A DNA stretch of 64,000 bases from Neoarius graeffei (GCF_027579695.1 NC_083577.1:35371698-35435697), one strand, 5' to 3'. Shown: positions 12,201 to 21,761, counted from the stretch's first letter. Made by a program: numbers and translations. Notes: a model not told the origin generated them from the letters alone.

Positions 12201-12544
12201 TCAATACATGTCCATGCAAATTTCTGTTTCAAATTTTCCACACGGTGAACGTGGTCTCTTTCACTGAAATACGATCTGTGTACTACCCAAGAGTACATTT
12301 CAAACTTCTCAACATTTCCCAGTATGTTTCTTGTGTCAGTTTTTCATTTTCACGATGGTTACGCCTGACTCAGCTCCTCACCTCCAATGGTGGTCTCCTG
12401 GAACTCATCGAACTGGCCCTTGACGAAGCGTAGGACCAGGCTGGACTTGCCCACTGCCATGTCTCCCAGCAGAACCAGCTTAAACTGGCAGATCTTGGTC
12501 TGGGGCAGGTTCCCATTGGTCCTGGCATTCCCACGGGTGGTCAT
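3350..12544 (-). CDS. rab5b: Rab5-family small GTPase, RAB5B-like (5' three coding exons; 3' end outside window)
   Basis: Rab5 is the early-endosome GTPase that drives endosome fusion and sorting. Coding exons on the minus strand are 12382-12544 (163 nt, start codon at 12544), 6311-6462 (152 nt) and 3350-3472 (123 nt). All have GT-AG borders and phases that join cleanly, giving about 146 of an expected 215 residues. Visible are the P-loop GDMAVGKSS, switch [20 protein letters not shown] and the base-binding [15 protein letters not shown] and VEYE match RAB5B rather than RAB5A or RAB5C as I recall them. The P-loop reads GDM where classical Rab5 has GES. The last two exons (SAK motif and prenylated CC tail) must lie left of position 1. 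The first coding exon has 5' UTR up to an acceptor at 12667. A more divergent fish Rab5 paralogue is possible, so the symbol is tentative. Confidence 0.88.
3612..6252. repeat. 2.6 kb nearly pure polypyrimidine tract
   Basis: The plus strand is almost only C and T for about 2.6 kb, with rare interruptions, inside the intron between the Rab5-like exons at 6311 and 3472. The transcribed RNA of that gene would be polypurine. All long open frames here, arginine-glutamate-rich on one strand and serine-leucine-phenylalanine-rich on the other, follow from this composition and are not genes. Confidence 0.97.
5646..6083. repeat. 142 bp tandem repeat inside the pyrimidine tract
   Basis: Block starts beginning cactcttttttctccc recur at 5741, 5883 and 6025, an exact 142 bp period. 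Neighbouring copies are nearly identical, so this part of the tract expanded recently by tandem duplication. Confidence 0.85.
6231..6275. repeat. Compound (CT)n(CA)n microsatellite
   Basis: About eleven CT units pass directly into about twelve CA units, 36 bp from the Rab5-like exon at 6311. Confidence 0.95.
6463..7420. other. Rab5-like intron, nothing recognised
   Basis: This is single-copy-looking intron sequence with a short (CT)n run near 7372 and (AC)n near 7400. No exon or mobile-element signature was found. Confidence 0.5.
7653..8850. mobile_element. THAP-type non-autonomous DNA transposon, copy 1
   Basis: About 50 bp inverted repeats bound the element: gacccatcccacgtgacgtc with gccgccattttggacatgaa at the left, and the matching complement ending in gtgggaagggtc at the right. 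It is 1198 bp and nearly identical to 16097-17304. It carries a 43-codon THAP-like frame (7806-7937). The immediate flanks allow a TA target duplication but no 8 bp duplication. Confidence 0.75.
7806..7937 (+). pseudogene. THAP zinc-finger N-terminal fragment in transposon
   Basis: This 43-residue frame starts [13 protein letters not shown] and continues [19 protein letters not shown]. The C-x4-C pair, FYRIP and the conserved W fit the start of a THAP (C2CH) DNA-binding domain, which transposases and host regulators use to bind DNA. The second half of the finger is not in frame, so it is either the first exon of a lost transposase or a broken remnant. The second copy at 16250-16381 keeps the same frame. 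Confidence 0.55.
9526..10679 (+). mobile_element. hAT-like element with BED-finger transposase remnant
   Basis: The ends resemble each other inverted: tatgtcaacctatacgg at the left and the complement of atgtcgacccctttgg at the right. The interior holds the transposase remnant at 9923-10560. It is inserted in element B, as the intact copy at 36595 shows. Confidence 0.5.
9923..10560 (+). pseudogene. BED-finger/hAT-type transposase N-terminal remnant
   Basis: Frame 9923-10132 has a C-x2-C start of a BED-like zinc finger ([12 protein letters not shown]). Frame 10129-10494 continues with [34 protein letters not shown] and [21 protein letters not shown], which resembles the region after the finger in fish hAT-type transposases. 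The two frames are offset, and a further piece ([19 protein letters not shown]) is in a third frame. It is therefore broken by at least two frameshifts and lacks the catalytic and dimerisation parts. Confidence 0.55.
11090..11772 (+). mobile_element. Harbinger-like MITE, copy 1
   Basis: The inverted ends read tgctgcttttccactacc and the complement tggcccttttccac, with TTA target duplications at 11087-11089 and 11773-11775, as in PIF/Harbinger elements. Subterminal regions are rich in gctgagccgtg-type repeats. The second copy lies inverted at 44165-44832. Confidence 0.85.
11350..11478 (+). CDS. Small ORF (42 aa) in Harbinger-like MITE
   Basis: The frame begins [18 protein letters not shown] and ends in a charged stretch ([19 protein letters not shown]). 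The same frame without a stop is kept in the second copy (44479-44607, minus). It may be the N-terminal exon of a Harbinger transposase left in a deletion derivative. Expression is unknown. Confidence 0.4.
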   Translation: MEDMESLVLLVLVLWLVVTDNADRYWQERIDEARRIRLQKLS

Positions 12545-12667
12545 GGTGCAGGAGGAGTGATGGGGATGCAGGGTGGGATGGGGGTCCTCCTAGGTAGTCT
12601 CAGTAAACACAGCAAACCAAAACGCTGGACTCGGATTCCTTCAGGAGTCTTCTTACAGCCTCGGATC
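12545..12667 (-). other. rab5b: 5' UTR part of the Rab5-like first coding exon
   Basis: The minus strand has a good acceptor (tttctttctcag) ending at 12668. The exon then runs 123 nt to the ATG at 12544. The 123 nt between acceptor and ATG is untranslated leader. Confidence 0.7.
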
Positions 12668-12692
12668 CTGAGAAAGAAAGGTAAAGGAAAAT

Positions 12693-12694
<2 letters not shown>

Positions 12695-12755
<61 letters not shown>
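12695..12755. repeat. (TA)n microsatellite
   Basis: About thirty TA units in the first intron of the Rab5-like gene, 28 bp past the exon acceptor. Confidence 0.97.
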
Positions 12756-12758
<3 letters not shown>

Positions 12759-13660
12759 ATGTTATGCTTCTTTTCCCCTATAAATTCGACGTGAGCTGTT
12801 TTGAAAGATTGTCGGAAAAATAATGCTGGTTAGGAAGTAAACAAAGACAAAAATCCTGCGTGCTAACAAAAATATACGCTGACCGAAACAACACTTAGTT
12901 GACAGTTATATATAGACGCGCTGTGTGAAAAAGGAAGAACCGGGAGGAAACCGCACCACCTAGTAACGCACTATTCAAGACCACACTGCTTAACATCCTG
13001 ATCACGTCATTTTCTCCAGTGATCATCGCAACTCTTTTTACCACAGGCCAAAAAGTTTGGCCGTCTGATCTGGGACGCTCAGCACCGAGTTTATTTGTAA
13101 TGTCGCAATTAATTCATAGTCGCAATTAACGCCTCGTATATGAAAAGTACACACTCGTGATTTTAAGAACTTGCAGGGTTTCTTTTTTTTGTTTTTATTG
13201 TGGCAGTTGTTTAAAATTTTACACCATTTAAAAAAAGAACCTTTAGTCGTGCTGTCTATTTTAATCTCTGTTCCAGGGCAATTCCATGTAAATGTCAACC
13301 TCACCATGCAAAAATAAAGCAACATGTAATACATCAAAACCACTCCCAGAGATCTCACCTAGGCCTGTATTTTACAGATGTGAATAAGTTGAACCAATTT
13401 GTAACCAACCTAATATGTCACTGTCAGTCTTTCTTTCTTTTAATGTAAAACCCAAGCTAAAATCAACTTTGATCATGTACAATTCTATATTATTGCCACA
13501 AGCCACAGAAATGTATGCTAAAATCCACAAAACAGCAAAACAATAGCCATCCTAAATATTATTTAAGAACTTTGATAGTTTTAGCTGATATTTAGAGAGT
13601 TTTTCAAAGGGTTATGGTGGTTAAATTGCTGATTTTCTAAACATATGCCATGTCTATTTC
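12756..13660. other. Intron, nothing recognised
   Basis: AT-rich sequence with no repeat or exon signature that I can name. Confidence 0.5.
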
Positions 13661-13666
13661 AGACGC

Positions 13667-14073
13667 GTCACATCCATAACGGAATTTCGTCACATCCATA
13701 ACGCTGACTTTTCCTTCCGAAACTCTGCATGAAATACAAAATATTTTAAACAAAGATTTTTTAATATTCACCTTGGACCCCTCTATCAAATGGATATCTC
13801 CATTTCGACATTAGGTTTACGATTTCACAGAGTTTGATAAAAATGTACAGTCACCCAAGAAAAGTGATACTTTTTCTGTCACATCCATAACGCATCTTTT
13901 ATTGGCATTTTCTGGCATGCCCGAGATGTACTATGGGAATTGTTCTTGTTCTATCACTTCTCCAGTATGGTACATCCTTAAAATATGTAACACCTGTTTA
14001 AATACTGGGAGACAATAAAACATGCACTGGGTCATTTGTTGCCATTTTGAGTTCAAGTGTCACGTCCATAACG
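13667..14073 (+). repeat. Four spaced copies of GTCACATCCATAACG
   Basis: The 15-mer gtcacatccataacg is found at 13667, 13689 and 13878, and with one mismatch at 14059. All are in the same orientation with uneven spacing. The surrounding sequence does not repeat. Confidence 0.8.
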
Positions 14074-14181
14074 CTGGAATTGCTCTCCAATGTTTTTGTG
14101 ACTTGTTTACCCAGCAGACGACTCGCTCGTCCCATCACCCTGCTCATCAGCAGCAAAACACAGAGTCACGATACCTACAGC

Positions 14182-15365
14182 GCTCGAAACTAACGGTGTC
14201 CCGATGTCCCAGGGACCATAAAAAATGTCATCGGGACACAAAATTATCATATCTGGGACAATCCCGGGACAATGGAAAAAAATAGATCTAGAAAAAAAGT
14301 TCTACATTAATATTATTTACAAAGCCGTAACACATACGTAGACATTCACCTAATTTGTCAATTTTAATTTTAAAACGTTAACAGCGAAAAATACATAGTA
14401 GCTACACTTTCGATGCACCTGCATCCGTAGGCTACAGAGCAGCGCATTCTGTTCTAGAATCTTCGGCCGGAGTCCGCATTATATGGACTTGGAATGGAAT
14501 TGCTACCGCACACGCTGCGCCGACTCTTGCCAGAACAAAAATGCTGAAGTGGTTGAAGCGGACCGACCGCGGGGAAGAAACTGAAAGCCCAGACATAACG
14601 TCTCCGGGACCTTCAGGATCCAAAGCGTCATCGCCTGGTCTGCAGGCAACGCTAGCAACTGAATGAACTTAATGAACACTGTTAGACACGTTATAAAATA
14701 CAACAGGAATGATGTGGATGATATTGACGGAAGATACCGTTCAACAGAATAAGTGAGTTTTCTTGGTGTCTTTCTAGTTCAGAAAGTTTAGTCAGTCAGC
14801 AGCACAACTAGGCTCGGACCTGGCACTATGCTGATGTTGCTAACATTTGCACCCGGCAGCGAAAGTTCATAAAATGGATAACGGAAAGTTCATAAAAATG
14901 GATAACGGTAATGGTGAAAATGATAAGTTGGCCTTATAAGTGCCAACAGATATTCAAGGTATAAGTAGATGAAACGAACATAAAAGGGGTCTTATTTTCA
15001 GCTAAAGTGTACTGCAGATGTAGTGAGCTGAAACATTTTCTGAATGAGCTAGTTGGCCCCTTTAAATAAACGGGTATCTATTCATACAGTGAGATCGCCA
15101 ACGTTTAATAAACTGAAAATGCAATAACTGTAATTTTGAAGTAGATGATGTATAGGACATGTGTCGCTTGTGTCTTATTGTAAAAATGATATAAAGGGTT
15201 CAAAATCATATAGTTACAAATATAATAGTAACTTCATATGATAATATTAACCACTGGTTATTTCAGAGAGGAAAAAAATAGGGACACTATTGCTTCCATT
15301 CGGGACAATACAACACAGAATTTGGGACCATTGGGGGACACAAAGAAAAAAAGTTAATTTCGAGC
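14182..15365 (+). mobile_element. hAT-like DNA element with transposase N-terminal remnant
   Basis: The ends are inverted: gctcgaaactaacggtgtcc at the left and the complement of gctcgaaattaac at the right, each with gggaca-type subterminal repeats. A 41-codon frame at 14541-14666 (MLKWLKRTDRGEETESPD) looks like the start of a hAT-type transposase. No clean 8 bp duplication was seen. Confidence 0.55.
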
Positions 15366-15714
15366 CCACGCATCATGTATTAACGTACTTCTCTTGAAGT
15401 ACACTGATAAATGTACGTCTATGTTGTCGTGTACTTGATACATCTTCATTCTGTGTAACTTTTACTGCACATTCCGGCACACCGTGCACAGCCTGGCTAT
15501 TTATTTAACCCATCGCACATATTCTCTTCTTCTCCTCACACGTTCATATCATGTCATCTTCTTATCTTCATCAGGTGACCCATTTTTGCACTTCGACGCG
15601 ACTCCGATGCTTTTTCAAATGTGTATATTTTAGATTCTTCCTTTTTCTTTTTAAAGTCTATGTATATAGCTACTTTTGTCTTTGCTAAATTCTTCTAACT
15701 CTTCAAGCCAAAGC
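15366..15714. other. Non-coding, nothing recognised
   Basis: AT-rich sequence between two mobile elements. Confidence 0.5.
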
Positions 15715-16021
15715 AAATTTCACACTTGTGAAATTCCTCTTTGCATTTAACCCATCTGAAGCAGTGAACACACACACATACCCAGAGCAGTGGGCAGCCA
15801 TGCTAACAGCGCCCGGGGAGCAGTTAGGAGTTAGGTGCCTTGCTCAAGGCCGTCCCATATTAACCTAACCTGCATGTCTTTGGATTATGGAGGAAACCCA
15901 CGCAGACACGGGGAGAACATGCAAACTCCACACAGAAAGGCCCTCGCCAGCTGCTGGGCTCGAACCCGGAACCTTCTTGCCGTGAGGCGACCGTGCTAAC
16001 CACTACACCACTGTGCCGCCC
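15715..16021 (-). mobile_element. tRNA-derived SINE, variant body
   Basis: The head (gtgctaaccactacaccac, complement of the A-box region) lies at the right. The body differs from the main SINE and has a cccagagcagtgggcagcca segment shared with 21498-21761 and a tttgcatttaacccatc tail. It is therefore a second SINE subfamily that shares the head. Confidence 0.8.
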
Positions 16022-16035
16022 ACAAAGTAGCACAT

Positions 16036-16096
16036 CTCCCCATCGGGAATCGAACCCCGGTCTTCTGCGTGACAGGCGGAGATACTGTCCACTATT
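16036..16096 (-). pseudogene. tRNA-Asp(GTC)-derived sequence, interrupted
   Basis: The minus strand reads tagtggacagtatctccgcc, then tgtcacgcagaagaccgggg, then ttcgattcccgatggggag. This matches the D-stem, anticodon arm (loop CTGTCAC, anticodon GTC), T-arm and 3' acceptor strand of a eukaryotic tRNA-Asp. The D-arm is cut by the THAP element 16097-17304, and ttagtat continues at 17305-17312. The 5' acceptor strand does not fit, and the sequence abuts SINE heads on both sides. It is therefore a tRNA-derived repeat and not a working gene. Confidence 0.7.
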
Positions 16097-17304
16097 GACC
16101 CATCCCACGTGACGTCACGACAAATGCGGCCGCCATTTTGGACATGAACTACCAGTAGTCTACCACAGCCAACAACGAGGAACGACGGTGAAGCATCGAA
16201 AGGAATATAGCCATCAAAGAAAGTTTTTACTTTCAGCAAGACTTCCATCATGCCATTACGTTGTTGTGCACCTGGATGTAGTAACCATCAACACACAAGG
16301 CAAGATTTATCATTTTATCGGATCCCGACAGATGCTGACCGACGGAGAAGATGGATGGTCTCTAAAATATTGGCAAAATGATGTTTATTGACATAGCAAT
16401 CGTGTGTAACGGGAAGCATTTGCATATCCGAAGTGTTGTGTTTACATCAAAGATAAAATAAACTGATATGACAACGACTGCTGCTGCCAGGTTGGGGACA
16501 CAAACTAGTAGAAAGGAAGTGTGCCAACAGTGCCAACACACTTCCTTTGTGGTCGATTCTGCTTTAAGGTAAGATGCATTTAATTATTGGTCTGCTGTGG
16601 GTTTGGAATCGGTAGCCTGACCGATTCGTTCATGTTTGCGGTGCCATTTGTTTGTTGACGCGTGTTGAAATGGAAGCTTGGTTGTTGACATGATTTCCAG
16701 TGATGCTTTGGTGCTGCTGTGGATCAGATGTGTTGAGTAGCCTGACTGCTTTTTTTTTCTTGCGCGTGGTATCATTGTTGACGCGAGGTTGTTTTTTGAA
16801 CATGCCAATGCGGACACGATTTCCCCTGATGAGTTATGACTTCAGACGCGATGCGTGTGTGGAGTCCGCGTGATATGTGCGTAAGATAGGCTTCTCATGT
16901 GTTTAGAGATCCGCGCTCCGAGACAAGCGCAAGCACCCCCCCCCCCCCCCAAGGGAAAAAAAGGGACCCCCCGAAAACATCGGTATAGTTCGAACACTGG
17001 GTTGGAGAAAGTAATGGCAAATAGTGAGCGCACAAACCATAGAAGGTAAACTGTACACAGCGCCAGGGCAGTGTGATGGTATGTCTACTTTTAGATTGTG
17101 TTAGCTTATCAATGAACACACTCGTCGAGTTTCACGTCTTTACGACGGATACTTAAATGTGCGTTAGGTATTATTGTTGCAGTCTAAGCAGTCATTGTAG
17201 CAGCTAGATGAGCGAGAACTGAAAGGGTCTGTGCCATAAACCGTTATTTCTTCATGTCCAAAATGGCGGTCGCGTTTACGAAGGTCACGTGAGTGGGAAG
17301 GGTC
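16097..17304. mobile_element. THAP-type non-autonomous DNA transposon, copy 2
   Basis: This copy shares the termini and almost all of the sequence of 7653-8850. Small differences include a longer C run near 16937-16951. Flanks read ccacta before and tactaa after the ttgaccc/gggtcaa ends, compatible with insertion at TA. It is inserted in the tRNA-Asp-like sequence. Confidence 0.78.
16250..16381 (+). pseudogene. THAP zinc-finger N-terminal fragment, copy 2
   Basis: It has the same 43-codon frame as 7806-7937, with one Arg to His change after SNHQ and a silent change nearby. The start, the C-x4-C pair and the W are kept. Confidence 0.5.
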
Positions 17305-17319
17305 AATACTAATTTACAC

Positions 17320-17849
17320 CACCATACCGCCCATGTAAGAATGTACTTCGGAACAAACTCGATTCTGATTCTTTACTTATACAGTGTCCTGATTAATCTG
17401 TGAGAATGGGTTATGTGAGCCTGTAAGCATGACGGTGAATCTTAGGATATTTATCTCCAATAATAAGCTCCAGCAGCACCACAGGTTCCGAATGCTGGTC
17501 CTGGAGCACCGCCGGTCTTATAGTTAGCGTTGTCCGTGCTCATGTCCCACTTGATCCAATTAAATCACCCTGCGGTGTGTTAGAGCAGGGGAGCTCCAGG
17601 ACCAGCCTTGGGAGCCTGTATGGTTAGATGATTGGACATAGAGAGCTTCGACAAATACACATCCAGCCTTGTGTTAATGAGGTAAAGGTGTAGATCTGGA
17701 GGGTCCTCAGGCATAGAATGTTTTGGTAAACTGGGATGTATGGATGTTGTCAGTCCCCACTCGCTTGCTCAGTCGAGTTTGTTGACGGCGTAGCGGCTGC
17801 TACTTTATGTCCCGGGGCTCCCTCATGCCTGTGTTACCTTCTGGCTCTC
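17320..17849. other. Non-coding with a short inverted repeat
   Basis: Arms gctggtcctggagcacc (17494-17510) and ggagctccaggaccagcc (17590-17607) are roughly complementary and may be the ends of a small foldback element. Nothing else was recognised. Confidence 0.4.
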
Positions 17850-18240
17850 CCCTTTTAGTTATGCTGTCATAGTTAGTTGCCGGAGTCCCTGCTTGTACTC
17901 CGTGCAATATGTATACTGTTCCTACTTATTCAGGTGACACTGGGCATGCCTAACAACCTGTGTTTTCTCTCCCCGCAAAGAAATCTGTCCCTCTGAGTTG
18001 CATGTCAGTCCTGGGATCGAGATGCTGACCTCTTCTGCTCCTCAGACCTGCCTGATCCATCCTGGTGCCCCTTGTCTGGTTGGAGTCTCATCGCATCGCT
18101 CCTGTGTAGGGCGGCCCTATATGGACAGTTGGGGGTCGCGCCTGGAGGACGCTCTGGACTCTTTTGTGGCTGGGGACTGCGGTTGTCGTGAACGGTTTTG
18201 CGCTCGGGTTTCATAGCATCAACGAAGCTGACTTTATGTT
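17850..18240 (+). mobile_element. LINE 3' region (L2-like, tentative), left part
   Basis: This block (tatgctgtcatagttagttg, then gaaatctgtccctctgag, then ctgcctgatccatcctggtg) is one I recognise as an abundant teleost repeat. It normally leads to a ttgagtccggttcctctcg tail, which here appears at 19410. The two parts are separated by a minisatellite. LINE assignment is from memory and tentative. Confidence 0.45.
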
Positions 18241-18243
18241 AGG

Positions 18244-19268
18244 ACTGTTAATGTTGTCGCCCAAACATTATTGTTGTTTATACTGTTTATATTGTCTGAG
18301 TGTTTAGTCTGTGTCTAGTTCTTATCTAGTGTTTATACTGTTTATATTGTTTGTCTGAGTGTTTAGTCTATATCTAGTGTTTACACTGTTTATATTGTCT
18401 GTTTATGAGTGTTTAATCTGTGTGTAGTTCTTATCTAGTGTTTATACTGTTTATATTGTTTGTCTGAGTGTTTAGTCTATATCTAGTTCTTATCTAGAGT
18501 TTACACTGTTTATATTGTCTGTTTATGAGTGTTTAATCTGTGTGTAGTTCTTATCTAGTGTTTATACTGTTTATATTGTCTATGTCTAGTTCTTATCTAG
18601 TGTTTATACTCTTTATATTGTTTGTCTGAGTGTTTAGTCTATATCTAGTTCTTATCTAGAGTTTACACTGTTTATATTGTCTGTTTATGAGTGTTTAATC
18701 TGTGTCTAGTTCTTATCTAGTGTTTATACTGTTTATATTGTCTGAGTGTTTAGTCTGTATAGTTCTTATCTAGTGTTTATACTGTCTATGTCTAGTTCTT
18801 ATCTAGTGTTTATACTCTTTATATTGTCTGTTTGAGTGTTTAGTCTGTGTAGTTCTTATCTAGTGTTTATACTGTTTATATTGTCTGAGTGTTTAGTCTG
18901 TGTAGTTCTTATCTAGTGTTTATACTGTTTATATTGTCTATGTCTAGTTCTTATCTAGTGTTTATACTGTTTATATTATCTGTTTGAGTGTTTAGTCTGT
19001 GTAGTCCTTATCTAGTGTTTACACTGTTTATATTGTTTGTCTGAGTGTTTAGTCTATGTCTAGTTCTTATCTAGTGTTTATACTGTTTATATTGTCTGTC
19101 TGAGTGTTTAGTCTGTGTGTAGTTCTTATCTAGTGTTTACACTGTTTATATTGTTTGAGTGTTTAGTCTGTCTAGTTCTTATCTAGAGTGTTTACACTGT
19201 TTATATTGTTTGAGTGTTTAGTCTATGTCTAGTTCTTATCTAGAGTGTTTACACTGTTTATATTGTTT
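18244..19268 (+). repeat. AT-rich minisatellite, about 1 kb
   Basis: More than 15 imperfect units of about 55-65 bp contain gtgtttatactgtttatatt, gtctgagtgtttagtctgtg and tagttcttatctag. Unit lengths vary by loss or gain of short sub-blocks. Confidence 0.95.
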
Positions 19269-19600
19269 GTTTTTTTCAATTATTCTATTTTTATTTATTG
19301 CATTGCCTGTTTGCACCGTGGGTCAGAGAGGACTGAAATTTCATCTGCGCTGTATGTCGAGCATGTATAGCATATTGACAATAAAGTTGACTTGACAAAT
19401 GAGGATGGGTTCCTTTTTGAGTCCGGTTCCTCTCGAGGTTTCTTCCTCATGTCGTCTGAGGGAGTTTTTCCTTGCCACCGTCGCCACAGGCGTGCTCGTT
19501 GGGGATAAAATTAGCTCGATGTTTTAAGTCGTTCAAATTCTGTCAAGCTGCTTTGCGACAATGTTTATTGTTAAAAGCACTATAGAAATAAACTTGACCT
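19269..19600 (+). mobile_element. LINE-type 3' tails
   Basis: Two tails lie end to end. The first ends in gacaataaagttgacttgac (near 19385). The second holds gagtccggttcctctcgagg, ccttgccaccgtcgccacag and ends in gaaataaacttgacctgac (near 19595). Both are common teleost non-LTR tail sequences as I remember them. Confidence 0.5.
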
Positions 19601-20042
19601 GACTTGTCGTCTGAACTCAGTGAAACCGCCGTGAAGGTCTGGACCAGACTCGAATCCAAGTGAAGAGATCCAGATGAGTTCTATGAAGCTTGAGGATATG
19701 ATTCATCATCATCATCATCAAGGACAGAAGATGCTCTGATCTACATGATCTCATTTCTCACAACCTGGTCAATGCTGTATTTATGTCTCAGTCTAACAGA
19801 CTAGCACAGGACATCAGTTTCATCCAGGATTGATGTCCACGGCATGTTGAGCGTTGCCAGAAGAGAGGGCTGCCCTGCTGCTCCTGCGCTGTAGGTCAGA
19901 GGGGGTTCGGATCAGTCCACGGTGCACAATGGACTCCGACCACACAAACAAAGCGGCCCGCTCACAGCAGCGCCGGATATTCCCCATTACACCACTGTCT
20001 CTCCGACCAAACGTCCCATTTCTCACACACACACACCATTAC

Positions 20043-20200
20043 CTGAGAGAGTCCCTTCGCCTTCCTCGCGTCTCCGTGTGTCCCTGTGGCTGATCCGCGG
20101 CTCCTCGGCTTGTTGATCTACTCGATCATCTGCTCAAGCTGCCGGGACTTCCGGGAAAGCCGCGCATGCGCAGAAATGACTCGCTGACCCCATGGCTGGA
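20043..20200 (-). promoter_or_regulatory. rab5b: CpG-rich promoter and probable 5' UTR exon of the Rab5-like gene
   Basis: The region is GC- and CpG-rich in an AT-rich setting. It holds an NRF-1-like palindrome gcgcatgcgc (20162-20171) and an ETS-type acttccgg (20147-20154). On the minus strand a splice donor ctctctcag|gtaatgg lies at 20043/20042, so a non-coding first exon of roughly 100 nt would splice to the acceptor at 12667. The exact start site cannot be set from sequence. Confidence 0.6.
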
Positions 20201-20394
20201 GGAACTGGAGCTTTTCCTCTCTTCCTCTTCTTCTTCTGCACTTCATTGGAAATGATTTAATTCGCCCAATGTTATATATAACTAATCATATTAAGGTTTC
20301 ATCCGAAATAATTCTAAAGACGCATGTTGGCCTCAGATACTGTATATACAGTTGTGCTCATAAGTTTACATACCCTGGCAGAATCTATGATTCT

Positions 20395-20770
20395 CATCTC
20401 ATCTCATCTCATCTCATTATCTGTAGCCGCTTTATCCTGTTCTACAGGGTCTCAGGCAAGCTGGAGCCTATCCCAGCTGACTACGGGCGAAAGGCGGGGT
20501 ACACCCTGGACAAGCCGCCAGGTCATCACAGGGCTGACACATAGACACAGACAACCATTCACACTCACATTCACACCTACGGTCAATTTAGAGTCACCAG
20601 TTAACCTAACCTGCATGTCTTTGTGCTGTGGGGGAAACCGGAGCACCCGGAGGAAACCCACGCAGACAACATGCAAACTCCGCACAGAAAGGCCCTCGCC
20701 GGCCTCTGGGCTCGAACCCGGACCTTCTTGCTGTGAGGCGACAACGCTAACTGCTACACCACCGTGCCGC
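20395..20770 (-). mobile_element. tRNA-derived SINE
   Basis: This full-length copy with an (atctc)n tail at the left is flanked by atctatgattct on both sides (20383-20394 and 20771-20782). Confidence 0.9.
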
Positions 20771-20882
20771 ATCTATGATTCTTTGACCATTTTTCAGAGA
20801 ATATGAATGATAACACAAAAACATCTTTTCCACTCATGCTTAGTGGTTGGGTGAAACCATTTACTGTCAAACGACTGTGTTT

Positions 20883-21252
20883 TCATCTCATTATCTGTAG
20901 CCGCTTTATCCTGTTCTACAGGGTTGCAGGCAAGCTGGAGCCTATCCCAGCTGACTACGGGCGAAAGGCGGGGTACACCCTGGACAAGTCGCCAGGTCAT
21001 CACAGGGCTGACACATAGACACAGACAACCATTCACACTCACATTCACACCTACGGTCAATTTAGAGTCACCAGTTAACCTAACCTGCATGTCTTTGGAC
21101 TGTGGGGGAAACCGGAGCACCCGGAGGAAACCCACGCGGACACGGGGAGAACATGCAAACTCCGCACAGAAAGGCCCTCGCCGGCCTCTGGGCTCGAACC
21201 CGGACCTTCTTGCTGTGAGGCAACAACGCTAACCGCTACACCACCGTGCCGC
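20883..21252 (-). mobile_element. tRNA-derived SINE
   Basis: This full-length copy lies inside the 482 bp duplicated unit. Its right flank again reads atctatgattct because the unit was duplicated, not because of a new target duplication. Confidence 0.88.
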
Positions 21253-21364
21253 ATCTATGATTCTTTGACCATTTTTCAGAGAATATGAATGATAACACAA
21301 AAACATCTTTTCCACTCATGCTTAGTGGTTGGGTGAAACCATTTACTGTCAAACGACTGTGTTT

Positions 21365-21761
21365 TCATCTCATTATCTGTAGCCGCTTTATCCTGTTCTA
21401 CAGGGTCGCAGGCAAGCTGGAGCCTATCCCAGCTGACTACGGGCGAAAGGCGGGGTACACCCTGGACAAGTCGCCAGGTCATCACAGGACTGACACCCAG
21501 AGCAGTGAGCAGCCACACCAGAGCGCCCATGGAGCAGTCAGAGGTTAGGTACCTTGCTCAAGGGCACTTCAGCCCAAGGCCGCCCCACGTCAACCTAACT
21601 GCATGTCTTTGGGGGAAACCAGAGCACCCGGAGGAAGCCCACGCAGACACGGGGAGAACATGCAAACTCCACACAGAAAGGCCCTCGCCAGCCGCTGGGT
21701 TCGAACCTGGAATCTTCTTGCTGTGAGGTGACAGTGCTAACCACTACACCACTGTGCCGAA
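21365..21761 (-). mobile_element. Chimeric SINE (main tail, variant head and body)
   Basis: Positions 21365-21497 are the tail half of the main SINE. From 21498 it continues with the cagagcagtgagcagccaca segment and head of the second SINE subfamily seen at 15715. This is a junction between two SINE types. Confidence 0.75.

Larger units (their letters stand above)
20341..21364 (+). repeat. Tc1-like 5' end plus SINE, 482 bp tandem duplication
   Basis: A Tc1-like terminal sequence (cagttgtgctcataagttta) starts near 20349 and is broken by a SINE. The block from atctatgattctttgacc through gactgtgtttt plus a SINE is then repeated: 20771-21252 and again from 21253, an exact 482 bp period. Confidence 0.8.

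Noticed and set aside
16036-16096. Working tRNA-Asp gene
   Set aside because: The 5' acceptor strand is absent and the D-arm is split by a transposon. It is tRNA-derived only.
18005-18216. Short frames on both strands near 18.1 kb
   Set aside because: They lie in a common teleost repeat tail and have no domain.
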